A stretch of 45,746 nt of DNA, from the NCBI GenBank assembly GCA_964575575.1, contig CAZNQQ010000003.1:1-45746 (forward strand), written 5' to 3'. The position numbers were made by a program, and so were the translations under genes. The notes beneath the pieces are model-generated. The model was not told the DNA's origin, searched no databases, and saw only the letters and a list, made by a program, of their open reading frames with translations. Shown here in pieces: positions 33,383-40,889 of the stretch (position 1 is its first letter; every line of letters starts with the position of its first letter). Source of the DNA: UBA2163 sp964575575 (GTDB lineage Bacteria > Patescibacteriota > Minisyncoccia > Phycocordibacterales > UBA2163).

Positions 33383-34591
33383 ATGTTTGATTTAAAAATA
33401 ATAAATTCAGTTATAGATCAGCTGGAAGAAGAACGAGGCATTCCACGAGAAAAAACTCTAGAAGCCATAGAATCGTCTCTTGCAACTGCATATAAGAAAG
33501 AATACGGTAAACGCGGACAAATAGTTCGTGCTAAATTTGATATTGATTCAGGTAAGACAGAATTTTTCCAAGTGAAAATCGTAGTTGACGAATCTATGAT
33601 TAAACCAGAAGACGAAGCTGAAGAAGAGGTGGACTTGTCCTCTGAAGCCTTGGCGAAAGAGGACGAGAGGGTGCGTTTTAATCCGGAACATCACATTATG
33701 ATAGAAGATGCTGTCAAAATGAAAAAGGATGCAAAACTTGAAGACGAACTTGTGTTCCCTCTTGAAGAAAAAGAAGACTTCGGACGCATCGCAGCACAAA
33801 CTGCAAAACAAATCATAATGCAAAAGATAAGAGAAGCTGAAAAAGTGTCTGTTTTAGATGAATTTGGTCAAAGACAAGGGGAAATAGTAAACGGTACAGT
33901 ACAAAGAATAGAACGAGGTAATATATTTGTTGATTTTGGGCGTGCTACAGGACTTCTCTCATATGACGAACAAATCAAAGGGGAACACTACAAACAAGGT
34001 GAGCGAATACGCGCATACCTATCTTCAGTAGAAGAAAGTCCAAGAGGAGTGTTCTTGCGACTCTCACGTTCACACCCGAAGTTTCTAGAAAAGCTTTTTG
34101 AAGTAGAAACGCCAGAACTTACCAACAAAACAGTTGAGATAAAGTCTGTAGCACGTGAAGCAGGTTCACGCTCAAAGATAGCGATAACATCAAACGACGA
34201 TCATATAGATCCAGTTGGTTCACTTGTAGGGCAAAGAGGTGTTCGTGTGTCTACAGTGATGAGCGAGCTCGGCGGAGAAAAGATAGATGTGATAGAATGG
34301 TCAGAAGACCCAGCGCAGTTTATCGAAGACTCACTTTCACCTGCTGTAGTTTTAAATGTTGAAATAAACGAAGAGGAGAAAAAGGCTTTAGTAGAAGTAT
34401 CTGAAGACCAACAGTCTCTTGCTATCGGTAAAGGAGGGCAGAACGTAAGGCTTGCAGCCAAACTTACAGGTTGGAAAATAGACATCAAATCTACAGGGAA
34501 ACCTGAAGAAGCTGAGGATGAAGTTAAAGAAGAAGAAAAACGAGCCGAAGCTCCTAAAGAAGAAGTTGCAGAAGAAAAAGAAGAAAAATAA
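33383..34591 (+). CDS. nusA: Transcription termination/antitermination factor NusA
   Basis: NusA binds RNA polymerase and nascent RNA and modulates pausing and termination. The 402 residues have the N-terminal domain (SVIDQLEEERGIPREKTLEA to about 150), an S1 domain (EIVNGTVQRIERGNIFVDFG) and KH domains (SHPKFLEKLFEVETPEL, then DPVGSLVGQRGVRVSTVMSE and LAIGKGGQNVRLAAKLTGWK). A short acidic C-terminal tail follows (EAEDEVKEEEKRAEAPKEEV). There is no Shine-Dalgarno. It is followed by ppa with a 24-nt gap. Confidence 0.96.
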   Translation: MFDLKIINSVIDQLEEERGIPREKTLEAIESSLATAYKKEYGKRGQIVRAKFDIDSGKTEFFQVKIVVDESMIKPEDEAEEEVDLSSEALAKEDERVRFNPEHHIMIEDAVKMKKDAKLEDELVFPLEEKEDFGRIAAQTAKQIIMQKIREAEKVSVLDEFGQRQGEIVNGTVQRIERGNIFVDFGRATGLLSYDEQIKGEHYKQGERIRAYLSSVEESPRGVFLRLSRSHPKFLEKLFEVETPELTNKTVEIKSVAREAGSRSKIAITSNDDHIDPVGSLVGQRGVRVSTVMSELGGEKIDVIEWSEDPAQFIEDSLSPAVVLNVEINEEEKKALVEVSEDQQSLAIGKGGQNVRLAAKLTGWKIDIKSTGKPEEAEDEVKEEEKRAEAPKEEVAEEKEEK

Positions 34592-34615
34592 TTATTAAAT
34601 TAATATAAAAACATT

Positions 34616-35152
34616 ATGAATCTTTGGCATGACATATCACTTGGTAAAAATGTTCCTGAGGAATTCAATGCAATCATTGAAATTCCAAAAGGCTCTTACA
34701 ATAAATACGAAATAGATAAAGACACTGGAATGATAGCGTTGGACCGCGCAAACTATTCTTCTGCTCCGTATCCTTTTGATTATGGTTTCTCACCACAGAC
34801 ACTTTGGGACGACGGCGACGCACTTGACGTGATAATCCTCACAACATTCCCCCTTGATCCAAGTATCCTAGTAAGAGTACGCCCTGTAGCAATGATGGAA
34901 ATGACAGATTCTGGTGAGTCTGACAACAAAATCATCGCAGTTCCAGTGCATGACAAACGGTGGGACGATGTACAAAACCTAAAAGATATTAACAAGCACT
35001 CTCTTAAAGAATTCAAACATTTCTTTGAAACATATAAAGAACTAAAGGGTGCTGAAAACAAAGTTACAGTACACGGATTTAAAGATAAAGATGTAGCTAT
35101 AGAGGCAATAGAGAAGTCAGTTAAGCTATATAATGAAAAATTTGGTAAATAA
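34616..35152 (+). CDS. ppa: Inorganic pyrophosphatase
   Basis: The enzyme hydrolyses pyrophosphate and pulls biosynthetic reactions forward. The 178 residues match family I: IEIPKGSYNKYEIDKDTGMI, YPFDYGFSPQTLWDDGDALD with metal-binding acidic residues, and the later VPVHDKRWDDVQNLKDIN and FFETYKELKGAENKV. It shares the nusA transcript and ends near a weak hairpin at 35169-35193. Confidence 0.96.
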   Translation: MNLWHDISLGKNVPEEFNAIIEIPKGSYNKYEIDKDTGMIALDRANYSSAPYPFDYGFSPQTLWDDGDALDVIILTTFPLDPSILVRVRPVAMMEMTDSGESDNKIIAVPVHDKRWDDVQNLKDINKHSLKEFKHFFETYKELKGAENKVTVHGFKDKDVAIEAIEKSVKLYNEKFGK

Positions 35153-35168
35153 ACTTATCAACAAAAAG

Positions 35169-35193
35169 CTCTCTGGAAAAGGAGGGTTTTTTT
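35169..35193 (+). terminator. Terminator after nusA-ppa
   Basis: CTCTCT pairs with GGAGGG (several G.U pairs) and is followed by seven T. A TATAAT box at 35196-35201 directly after it probably starts the next transcript. Confidence 0.6.
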
Positions 35194-35236
35194 GTTATAA
35201 TCAAGGTAACGATATTATTAATAGTAAATAAAAATT

Positions 35237-36169
35237 ATGGGGCAATACAAAACATTAAACACATCTTTAGTGGTTGCAATAGTGTTTGCGATAGCATTTT
35301 TTGCAAGCTTTGCGTTTGCAAACGCTCAAGATGGTACAAACACTGCAGTAACTAATGTTCAAGCAGTAGATTCAGTTAATATAGCGCCAGCAGTAAAGGC
35401 AGTGCGAGAAAGACCTAAGACAAGGGCCGAGCTAAAAGACAGTCTGCAAGAAAAAAGACTTGAGGTGAGGACTAACATACAAGACAAGAGAGCTAACGTA
35501 AAGACTAAGGTGCAAAGCAAGAGAGCAGATGTAAAAGCTAATATACAAGGTAAAAAAGCTGACGTAAAAGCTACCCTGCAAAACAAAAGAGATAGCTTAA
35601 AAGAAGATATCCAAAAGAGAACTTCAAATGTGCGAGAAAATCTTTCTGACAAAAGAGAAGCTCTGCAGGACAAAAGAGCCGAGGCAAAAGAAAAGGTAGC
35701 TGAAAGGAGGGAGGAAAGGAAAGAAAAACTAGCTGAAAATGCAAAAAGGAGAATAAACGCATATGTAAGTAGGATTACCAAAAGACTACTGGCAGCGCTT
35801 GATAGAATAGAAAAGATGATAGAAAGAGTAGAATCAAGGATTGTAAAACTGGAAGAAAAATTTGTAGACAGAGACCTAAACTTGTCTGAATCAAAACGAT
35901 TGTTAGATGTAGCTAAAAGTGAAGTTGCCTCAGCACGCGGGGATGTATCTGCAGTAGAGGGAGCAGTAGAGGGAGCACTTAATACAGATAATCCAAAAGA
36001 GTCATTTGCTAAAGTGCGTGAGCTTATCAAGAGCGCAACAGAAAGCGTAAAGAGTGCACACCGAGCTCTTGTTGAAGCAATCAAATCAGTTAAAGCATCA
36101 GTAGGGTCGAACACACAAGCTCCTGACAACACAACAGACACCACAGATACAAGTAACGACGACGAGTAA
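35237..36169 (+). CDS. Envelope protein with 11-residue helical repeats
   Basis: A signal peptide (residues 9-30, SLVVAIVFAIAFFASFAFAN, cut expected after ANAQ) is followed by a long charged helix. Residues about 68-150 have a clear 11-residue repeat: LQEKRLEVRTN, IQDKRANVKTK, VQSKRADVKAN, IQGKKADVKAT, LQNKRDSLKED, IQKRTSNVREN. A hydrophobic at 1, KR at 4-5 and V or L at 8 give a hendecad amphipathic helix or right-handed coiled coil, as in LEA- or apolipoprotein-like proteins. Later parts continue as ordinary coiled coil (RIEKMIERVESRIVKLEEKF), and the C-terminus is a Thr/Asp linker. The family is not assigned; a periplasmic or cell-surface filament role is inferred. Its own promoter is likely at 35196-35201. 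Confidence 0.75.
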   Translation: MGQYKTLNTSLVVAIVFAIAFFASFAFANAQDGTNTAVTNVQAVDSVNIAPAVKAVRERPKTRAELKDSLQEKRLEVRTNIQDKRANVKTKVQSKRADVKANIQGKKADVKATLQNKRDSLKEDIQKRTSNVRENLSDKREALQDKRAEAKEKVAERREERKEKLAENAKRRINAYVSRITKRLLAALDRIEKMIERVESRIVKLEEKFVDRDLNLSESKRLLDVAKSEVASARGDVSAVEGAVEGALNTDNPKESFAKVRELIKSATESVKSAHRALVEAIKSVKASVGSNTQAPDNTTDTTDTSNDDE

Positions 36170-36193
36170 TTAATATAATAATTAAAATACATC

Positions 36194-36589
36194 ATGGAAG
36201 AAAACTTTAACCAAAACAATACATCTCCAGAAATGTCGGACCCCCAAATGTCTGAAGCGGCTCCAGCAGAAGCTACACAAGAACCAGAGCAAAGTGGATC
36301 TAACAAAAGATCCGTTGGTCCTATTATCGGTATTGCAATAATAGTAGTAATAATTATCTTTGGAGGACTATATTACTGGGGTGGTAAAATAAACAAACAA
36401 GAACTTAGAGAAGTTCAAGAAAACACAACACCCGAAGAAATACTAAATCAAGAAGACACTTCTTTAGAGTCATTACAAGTACAAAGTACTTCTGACGAAA
36501 TAGTAGATATAGAAGCAGATCTTGATCTAACAGATCTTGAAAACCTTGACTCAGAACTTGATAATATTGATATAGAGCTAAGCCTCTAA
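36194..36589 (+). CDS. Acidic single-pass membrane protein, 131 aa
   Basis: Residues 1-38 are polar and Pro/Glu/Ser-rich, KR flanks the membrane helix at about 41-62 (VGPIIGIAIIVVIIIFGGLY), and the rest is strongly acidic (VDIEADLDLTDLENLDSELD). The family is unknown, but the plan (disordered, helix, acidic tail) recurs in CPR genomes. It lies 24 nt after the hendecad-repeat gene and is followed by a strong terminator, so the two form a small operon. Confidence 0.7.
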   Translation: MEENFNQNNTSPEMSDPQMSEAAPAEATQEPEQSGSNKRSVGPIIGIAIIVVIIIFGGLYYWGGKINKQELREVQENTTPEEILNQEDTSLESLQVQSTSDEIVDIEADLDLTDLENLDSELDNIDIELSL

Positions 36590-36598
36590 TCATATTTC

Positions 36599-36634
36599 AA
36601 AAACCACCCCGCCAAAAGCGGGGTGGTTTTTGTT
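36599..36634 (+). terminator. Strong terminator after the two envelope genes
   Basis: AAAAACCACCCCGC pairs with GCGGGGTGGTTTTT around loop CAAAA, 9 nt after the stop, and is followed by GTTT. Confidence 0.9.
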
Positions 36635-36661
36635 TAAAAACTATGATAAACTGCGAAAATT

Positions 36662-37720
36662 ATGACTGAAACAAAAAACTATACAAATCTAGAAGTAGAG
36701 AAAAAAGATAATTCAGAGGTAGAAATAAAAGCTCAAATCCATGAAGAAGTAGTATCCAAATACAAAGATGCTGCAGTTAAAAAACTTGGTAAAAACATCA
36801 AGGTTGATGGTTTCCGTGAAGGGCACATCCCTGAAAGCGTTCTTCTTGGTAAAATAGGCGCTCAAGTAATACTTGAGGAACAAGTGCAAATGGCATTGGC
36901 TGACGTATATCCAGATATTATAAAGAATGAAAAGCTTGCTGTAATAGGGCGTCCAGAGGTTTCTATTACTAAGCTTGCACCAAACAACCCAGTAGAGTTT
37001 ACAATCAAAACCGCTCTAATGCCAGAGTTCACTCTTCCTGATTACAAAAAGATAGCTGGTAAAGTAGAACTATCTAAAGACACTAGCGTAACAGACAAAG
37101 AGCTTGATGTTATGCTAGAGCAAATCAAGAAAGGTATTGCTGGGCAAAAGAAAGAGGACGAAGGAGATGAAGACCTGCCTGCCGGCGAGGCAGGGAAAAA
37201 ACCAGTAGAGCTTACAGATGAATTTGTAAAGACTCTTGGTGACTTCAAAGACCTTGCTGACTTTAAAGTAAAAATTAAAGAAAATCTTTCTAAAGAAAAG
37301 GAAATGAAAGCCAAAGAAAAACGTCGCGCAGAAATAATAGAAAATATTATAAAAGAAACAAAGATAGACATCCCTACAATACTTGTAGAAAGCGAACTAG
37401 ACAAAATGTTAGCACAGTTTAAAGACGACGTAGCTAAAATGAATATAGAGTTTAAAGAATATTTAGAAAAGATTAAGAAAACAGAAGAAGGTTTAAGAAC
37501 AGAATGGAAACTAGACGCAGAAAAGCGAGCAAAGTTCCAACTAATACTTAACAAAATCTCTATCGCTGAAGAAGTAAAAGTGCCAGAAGAAGATATCCAA
37601 AAGGAAGTTAATCATATACTAGAGCACTATAAAGATGCAAAACCAGAAAACGTCCGCGTCTACATAGAATCAGTAATGACAAACGAAAAAGTCTTCCAGC
37701 TACTAGAAGAACAGAAATAA
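36662..37720 (+). CDS. tig: Trigger factor without the PPIase domain
   Basis: Trigger factor is the ribosome-associated chaperone at the tunnel exit; it docks on L23. Residues 1-140 are the ribosome-binding domain, with the signature KVDGFREGHIPESVLLGKIG (usually GFRxGKxP). After residue 145 the sequence runs straight into the C-terminal helical domain (LTDEFVKTLGDFKDLADFKV to the end), with no FKBP-type PPIase domain; the length is 352 against about 430. The linker between the two (residues about 160-180) contains DLPAGEAGKK, encoded by an inserted GC-rich palindrome (37174-37194). A TATGAT box 14 nt upstream of the ATG suggests a very short leader. Confidence 0.9.
   Translation: MTETKNYTNLEVEKKDNSEVEIKAQIHEEVVSKYKDAAVKKLGKNIKVDGFREGHIPESVLLGKIGAQVILEEQVQMALADVYPDIIKNEKLAVIGRPEVSITKLAPNNPVEFTIKTALMPEFTLPDYKKIAGKVELSKDTSVTDKELDVMLEQIKKGIAGQKKEDEGDEDLPAGEAGKKPVELTDEFVKTLGDFKDLADFKVKIKENLSKEKEMKAKEKRRAEIIENIIKETKIDIPTILVESELDKMLAQFKDDVAKMNIEFKEYLEKIKKTEEGLRTEWKLDAEKRAKFQLILNKISIAEEVKVPEEDIQKEVNHILEHYKDAKPENVRVYIESVMTNEKVFQLLEEQK
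37174..37194. repeat. GC-rich palindrome inside tig
   Basis: CCTGCCT, GCCGGC and AGGCAGG form a 21-bp inverted repeat with one bulged G. It is read in frame as LPAGEAG in the linker of trigger factor. Its base composition contrasts with the AT-rich gene. Confidence 0.75.
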
Positions 37721-37728
37721 TAAACAAC

Positions 37729-37771
37729 AAAAGAGTTAGTACCAACAAAAGCCACTAACTCTTTTGTTTTT
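37729..37771 (+). terminator. Terminator after tig
   Basis: AAAAGAGTTAGT pairs perfectly with ACTAACTCTTTT around a 13-nt loop and is followed by GTTTTT. Confidence 0.85.
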
Positions 37772-37777
37772 CACAAC

Positions 37778-37809
37778 CATAAGTACTATAGTTAACTATA
37801 GTGGTTATG
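37778..37809. promoter_or_regulatory. trp-operator-like palindrome, copy B (promoter of the TrpR-like gene)
   Basis: The core ACTATAGTTAACTATAGT (37785-37802) lies within wider imperfect arms CATAA...TTATG. It covers the -35 region of the TrpR-like gene, whose -10 is at 37822-37827. This is a classical position for an autoregulatory operator. Confidence 0.65.
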
Positions 37810-37818
37810 TTATTGAAG

Positions 37819-37827
37819 TGGTATACT
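37819..37827 (+). promoter_or_regulatory. Extended -10 of the TrpR-like gene, leaderless
   Basis: TGGTATACT (extended -10) is followed by six bases and the ATG at 37834. This spacing decides the start codon: the in-frame upstream GTG at 37801 would lie before the promoter. Confidence 0.65.
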
Positions 37828-37833
37828 ATTTAT

Positions 37834-38280
37834 ATGGTATATGTTTCAAAAAAACCTCTAAAACAAAAAACTCTAATTCGTATTAGCGATATGCTTATTG
37901 CTCATATTGCAAACATACAAACAAAACCAAAAGCAGAAAAATTCCTTAATGAAATACTAACTGAATCGGAAAAGATAATGCTCGCAAAAAGATTTGCAAT
38001 AATCGCCATGCTTAGCAAAAATCAAAGCTACACTACTATAAGTAGGATACTTAAAGTTACACCGAGAACAATTGCAAAAATCAATACCAATTTACAAGCT
38101 GGGGATTTTGATTTTATAATTTCACAATTACAAATAATTACAAAAAGTACTAAAACAGGAAAAATGTCTGATGGTTTTTCAATATGGCTTGATATTGTAC
38201 TTGGAATGAAACTACCACCAAGAGGCAAAGGAAGGTGGAAGTTTCTTGATGAAATTGAACAAAAAAAGAAGAGTTCTTAG
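37834..38280 (+). CDS. TrpR/YerC family transcriptional repressor
   Basis: The 148-residue protein matches the TrpR-like (YerC/YecD) family. The segment KFLNEILTESEKIMLAKRFA parallels the TrpR helix with 'LTPDEREALGTRV'. The helix-turn-helix follows as MLSKNQSYTTISRILKVTPR TIAKINTNL. The C-terminal part, residues 95-148 (GMKLPPRGKGRWKFLDEIEQ), is extra. The effector is unknown; TrpR itself binds tryptophan. The gene is flanked on both sides by trp-operator-like palindromes (37778-37809 and 38305-38332), and another copy sits before a distant operon (13635-13662). Autoregulation and a small regulon are inferred. I chose the ATG at 37834 from promoter spacing. Confidence 0.82.
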   Translation: MVYVSKKPLKQKTLIRISDMLIAHIANIQTKPKAEKFLNEILTESEKIMLAKRFAIIAMLSKNQSYTTISRILKVTPRTIAKINTNLQAGDFDFIISQLQIITKSTKTGKMSDGFSIWLDIVLGMKLPPRGKGRWKFLDEIEQKKKSS

Positions 38281-38304
38281 CAAAAAATTAAATCTCTTAT
38301 ACTC

Positions 38305-38332
38305 TAACCACTATAGTTAACTATAGTGGTTA
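38305..38332. promoter_or_regulatory. trp-operator-like palindrome, copy C (upstream of yidC)
   Basis: This perfect 28-bp palindrome has the same ACTATAGTTAACTATAGT core and shares ACCACTATAG outer arms with copy B. It lies 25 nt after the TrpR-like stop and 37 bp upstream of the yidC -35, so it could control yidC, or act as a hairpin at the transcript end. Confidence 0.6.
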
Positions 38333-38368
38333 TGATTTGAGTAGTTTAATTATGTACATTATTCGTTG

Positions 38369-38397
38369 TTGAAATTGATTGAGATTTGCGTTAGTAT
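38369..38397 (+). promoter_or_regulatory. yidC promoter, leaderless
   Basis: TTGAAA (38369-38374), a 17-nt spacer and TAGTAT (38392-38397), followed by six bases and ATG 38404. The A of the ATG is the predicted start. Confidence 0.7.
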
Positions 38398-38403
38398 AAA
38401 CAA

Positions 38404-39177
38404 ATGATTGGGGAGCTTTTTAACACAATATTTTTTAATCCTATATATAATGGGCTTATTTTCTTGCTTGATGCAGTGCCTTTTATAGACGTAGGTATTG
38501 CAGTTATCTTGGTAACTGTTGTGGTAAAGCTTATCCTATTCCCCTTCTCTCTCAAGATGGTCAAGACTCAACTTGCTGTAAAACAACTTGAACCAGAGAT
38601 TGCAAAACTAAAAGAAGAACATAAGACCGACAAACAAGAGCAAGCTCGTCAAACTATGGCGCTTTATAAAGAGAAAGGCGTTAACCCATTCTCTGGATTT
38701 CTTCTTATTCTTATTCAGATCCCTGTTATCTTCGCACTTTACTGGGTATTCCTCCGCGGTGGGCTCCCAGAGATAAATATGGACATACTGTATTCTTTTA
38801 CCCCTATTCCAGACAGCATAAATATGAATTTCTTAGGATTTATAGATGTGTCTAAGAAAAGCATCATGTTTGCAGTCTTAGCTGGAGCTACACAGTTCTT
38901 CCAGATCAAGTATTCACTTCCTCCGATGAAAGAAAGGACTGGTAAAGCATCCCTCAAAGAAGACCTTGCAAGAAGTTTTCATATTCAGATGCGATACGTA
39001 ATGCCTATTATTGTATTCTCTATCGCTTACGCAATCTCTGCTGCTGTAGCTATATATTGGACAACAAGCAACTTGTTTGCAATCGGACAAGAAATATACG
39101 TGCGCAAAAAAATAAAGAACAAATACGAAGAAAAGTTAACATCAGACACTTCTGAAGTTAACGTAGAAAAAGCATGA
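38404..39177 (+). CDS. yidC: Membrane protein insertase YidC
   Basis: YidC inserts proteins into the inner membrane, alone or with SecYEG. The 257 residues match the compact Gram-positive-like form: a helix near 25-50 with the conserved Lys/Phe context (VVVKLILFPFSLKMVKTQLA), then the cytoplasmic hairpin (KQLEPEIAKLKEEHKTDKQE). Next come PFSGFLLILIQIPVIFALYW, a helix at about 155-170, and a last pair near 197-220 (YVMPIIVFSIAYAISAAVAI). The C-terminus is charged. It overlaps the khpB-like gene by 4 nt (ATGA), so translation is coupled, a common pairing in bacteria. Confidence 0.95.
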   Translation: MIGELFNTIFFNPIYNGLIFLLDAVPFIDVGIAVILVTVVVKLILFPFSLKMVKTQLAVKQLEPEIAKLKEEHKTDKQEQARQTMALYKEKGVNPFSGFLLILIQIPVIFALYWVFLRGGLPEINMDILYSFTPIPDSINMNFLGFIDVSKKSIMFAVLAGATQFFQIKYSLPPMKERTGKASLKEDLARSFHIQMRYVMPIIVFSIAYAISAAVAIYWTTSNLFAIGQEIYVRKKIKNKYEEKLTSDTSEVNVEKA

Positions 39178-39629
39178 TAAATGAAGAGGTAATAATAGAA
39201 ACAATAAAAAAAATTTTAAACCAATTAACCGTAGCATTTGACAGTATTGAAATAGTAGAAGAAAACTCACATCCTATTATTCTTATAAAAACAGAGGAGT
39301 CCGGTTTGCTTATAGGCAACAACGGCGAGGGACTGCGCGCATTAAGTCATGTAATCAAGAGAATTATCTCAAGGAAATTCCCAGAGAATAAATTACAATT
39401 TCTTTTAGATATAAATGGTTATCATAGCCAAAAAATAGAAACGCTAAAAAACAAAGCTCTAATGCTTGCAGAGCGTGCAATAACATTTAAATCTGATATT
39501 GAAATGTCACCAACAAATGCATACGAAAGAATGGTGATACATTCTATGTTTACTGACAACAAAGAAGTAGAAACCGTGTCAGAAGGTGCAGGTAAAACAA
39601 GGAGGATTGTGTTTAAATACAAAGGTTAG
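39174..39629 (+). CDS. KhpB/Jag-like RNA-binding protein lacking the Jag_N domain
   Basis: The 151 residues have a KH domain (ESGLLIGNNGEGLRALSHVI, with the GxxG-type loop as GNNGEG) and a C-terminal R3H domain (SPTNAYERMVIHSMFTDNKE and VSEGAGKTRRIVF). The N-terminal Jag_N domain of firmicute KhpB/EloR is absent. In other bacteria this protein binds small RNAs and is linked to cell elongation. The coding pair yidC-jag is conserved in many phyla. It is convergent with the propeller gene, overlapping it by 4 bp. Confidence 0.9.
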   Translation: MINEEVIIETIKKILNQLTVAFDSIEIVEENSHPIILIKTEESGLLIGNNGEGLRALSHVIKRIISRKFPENKLQFLLDINGYHSQKIETLKNKALMLAERAITFKSDIEMSPTNAYERMVIHSMFTDNKEVETVSEGAGKTRRIVFKYKG

Positions 39630-40789
39630 ATTTTCAACTGCCACAGATTAGAGTCTTTCTTGTTTATGAAAAATAGATAATCTTCGTTTTCTGATAGTGA
39701 GGGTTTTATTAGGTCTATCTCTTCGCCAGCTATACCAATAGGGCTAGCAAGAACTTCGGCTGTTTGAGTTTCAATGTCGATCTTCCACACACTGTCTGAA
39801 AACGTAGTCAGACCTTGATACCAAAGATCAAGACTCTCAGCTCTTGGGATAAAACTTGATACTCCACAATATATAATATTATTATTCTGTTCGCTCCAGA
39901 TACACTTCTCTGCCAAAGTCCACAGAGGTAAGTCTGTTACTTCTTGTTCATCTATATCTAGAACACTAAGCAAGAGTCTGTTTGCTTTGTTTTGTGTAAA
40001 CAGCACTTTGTCGGCACTACTGTTAACTAAAGTAGTAAGGCCGTTTATGCCTGAAAGCACGTTGCTTAATCTTTCTGTATCAACATCTAAGAAGAAGAGG
40101 TGTCCTTGTACATTAAAAGAGGGTTTCGTCGTAAGTGTTATCGTGTCTTCTTGTGGCCACGTAACGTTCCACTCTGATATTGGCGAATCTAGTATTTGAA
40201 CTTTCTTGCTTCCGTCTGGGTTTGATATCATACCTAAAGAACCCTCTCCACCTGGAGCAATATAAAATATTTTGTCTTTGTCTTTGGAGTATGCGATATC
40301 TGTTATGTTTTTCGTCAAAAACGAACCGTCTAGAGTGTTGTCACCCTCTCTTTCCTCTTCTGAGATTACTTTTGCATAGAAACTTTCTATATCTGAACTG
40401 TCTTCGTCAATAAACCGTGCTACAAACTGACTGGAATCTTTAAGCCAGAGTGTGTCCCAGATACGTAGTATGGTTGTGTTTGATATTCTCTTTCTTGATG
40501 TGGATTTTGTAGGCACGTCAAATATATGCCCGTTTTCTTTTGCGACAAACCTAACCTCTACTTCTCCGTCTGGTTTTGTTATAGACGATACCCCAGCAAC
40601 TGGAAATGCCGCAACCTTTCTTAACAACAAATCACTTACGTCTTTGTCGTCTCGACTATTTGAGATACCGTCTGGTCCGAGAAAGTCTATGCCTGTATTT
40701 AAAGTACTGCCAAACCTTTCTGAAAAGTTTATGCTTGGGCTTTCTCCAAATGACACAAGATCACGGAAAGATTCCTGCACTGTTACCTC
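39626..40789 (-). CDS. Beta-propeller-like envelope protein (N-terminus lost in gap)
   Basis: The reading frame is open from the gap (40789) to 39626, so the true start is upstream. Repeats like DIAYSKDKDKIFYIAPGGEG, SEWNVTWPQEDTITLTTKPS, NSSADKVLFTQNKANRLLLS and SLSENEDYLFFINKKDSNLW resemble the PD40/TolB-type WD40-like blades. The GTG at 40780 is not a reliable start. The segment LGPDGISNSRDDKDVSDLLL resembles secreted-protein motifs. It is the last gene of the secretion-like cluster and possibly a periplasmic scaffold or sensor. Confidence 0.65.
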   Translation of the reverse strand, partial: EVTVQESFRDLVSFGESPSINFSERFGSTLNTGIDFLGPDGISNSRDDKDVSDLLLRKVAAFPVAGVSSITKPDGEVEVRFVAKENGHIFDVPTKSTSRKRISNTTILRIWDTLWLKDSSQFVARFIDEDSSDIESFYAKVISEEEREGDNTLDGSFLTKNITDIAYSKDKDKIFYIAPGGEGSLGMISNPDGSKKVQILDSPISEWNVTWPQEDTITLTTKPSFNVQGHLFFLDVDTERLSNVLSGINGLTTLVNSSADKVLFTQNKANRLLLSVLDIDEQEVTDLPLWTLAEKCIWSEQNNNIIYCGVSSFIPRAESLDLWYQGLTTFSDSVWKIDIETQTAEVLASPIGIAGEEIDLIKPSLSENEDYLFFINKKDSNLWQLKI

Positions 40790-40889
40790 NNNNNNNNNNN
40801 NNNNNNNNNNNNNNNNNNNNNNNNNNNNNNNNNNNNNNNNNNNNNNNNNNNNNNNNNNNNNNNNNNNNNNNNNNNNNNNNNNNNNNNNN
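40790..40889. other. Assembly gap, 100 N
   Basis: This is a standard 100-N placeholder. It cuts the end of the Ig-like gene and the start of the propeller gene, both on the minus strand. No shared sequence flanks it. Confidence 0.99.

Noticed and set aside
35359..36306. A 315-residue minus-strand frame opposite the hendecad-repeat gene
   Set aside because: Its Ser/Leu/Phe repeats mirror the repeated codons of the coding strand, and it has no ribosome-binding site or promoter.
37801..37833. GTG start at 37801 for the TrpR-like gene
   Set aside because: It would lie within the palindrome and before the -10 box; the ATG at 37834 fits the promoter and the family.
40015..40036. ACTACTGTTAACTAAAGTAGT as a fifth trp-operator-like site
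   Set aside because: The symmetry is broken by a 3-base offset, and it lies inside the propeller coding region; too weak to claim.
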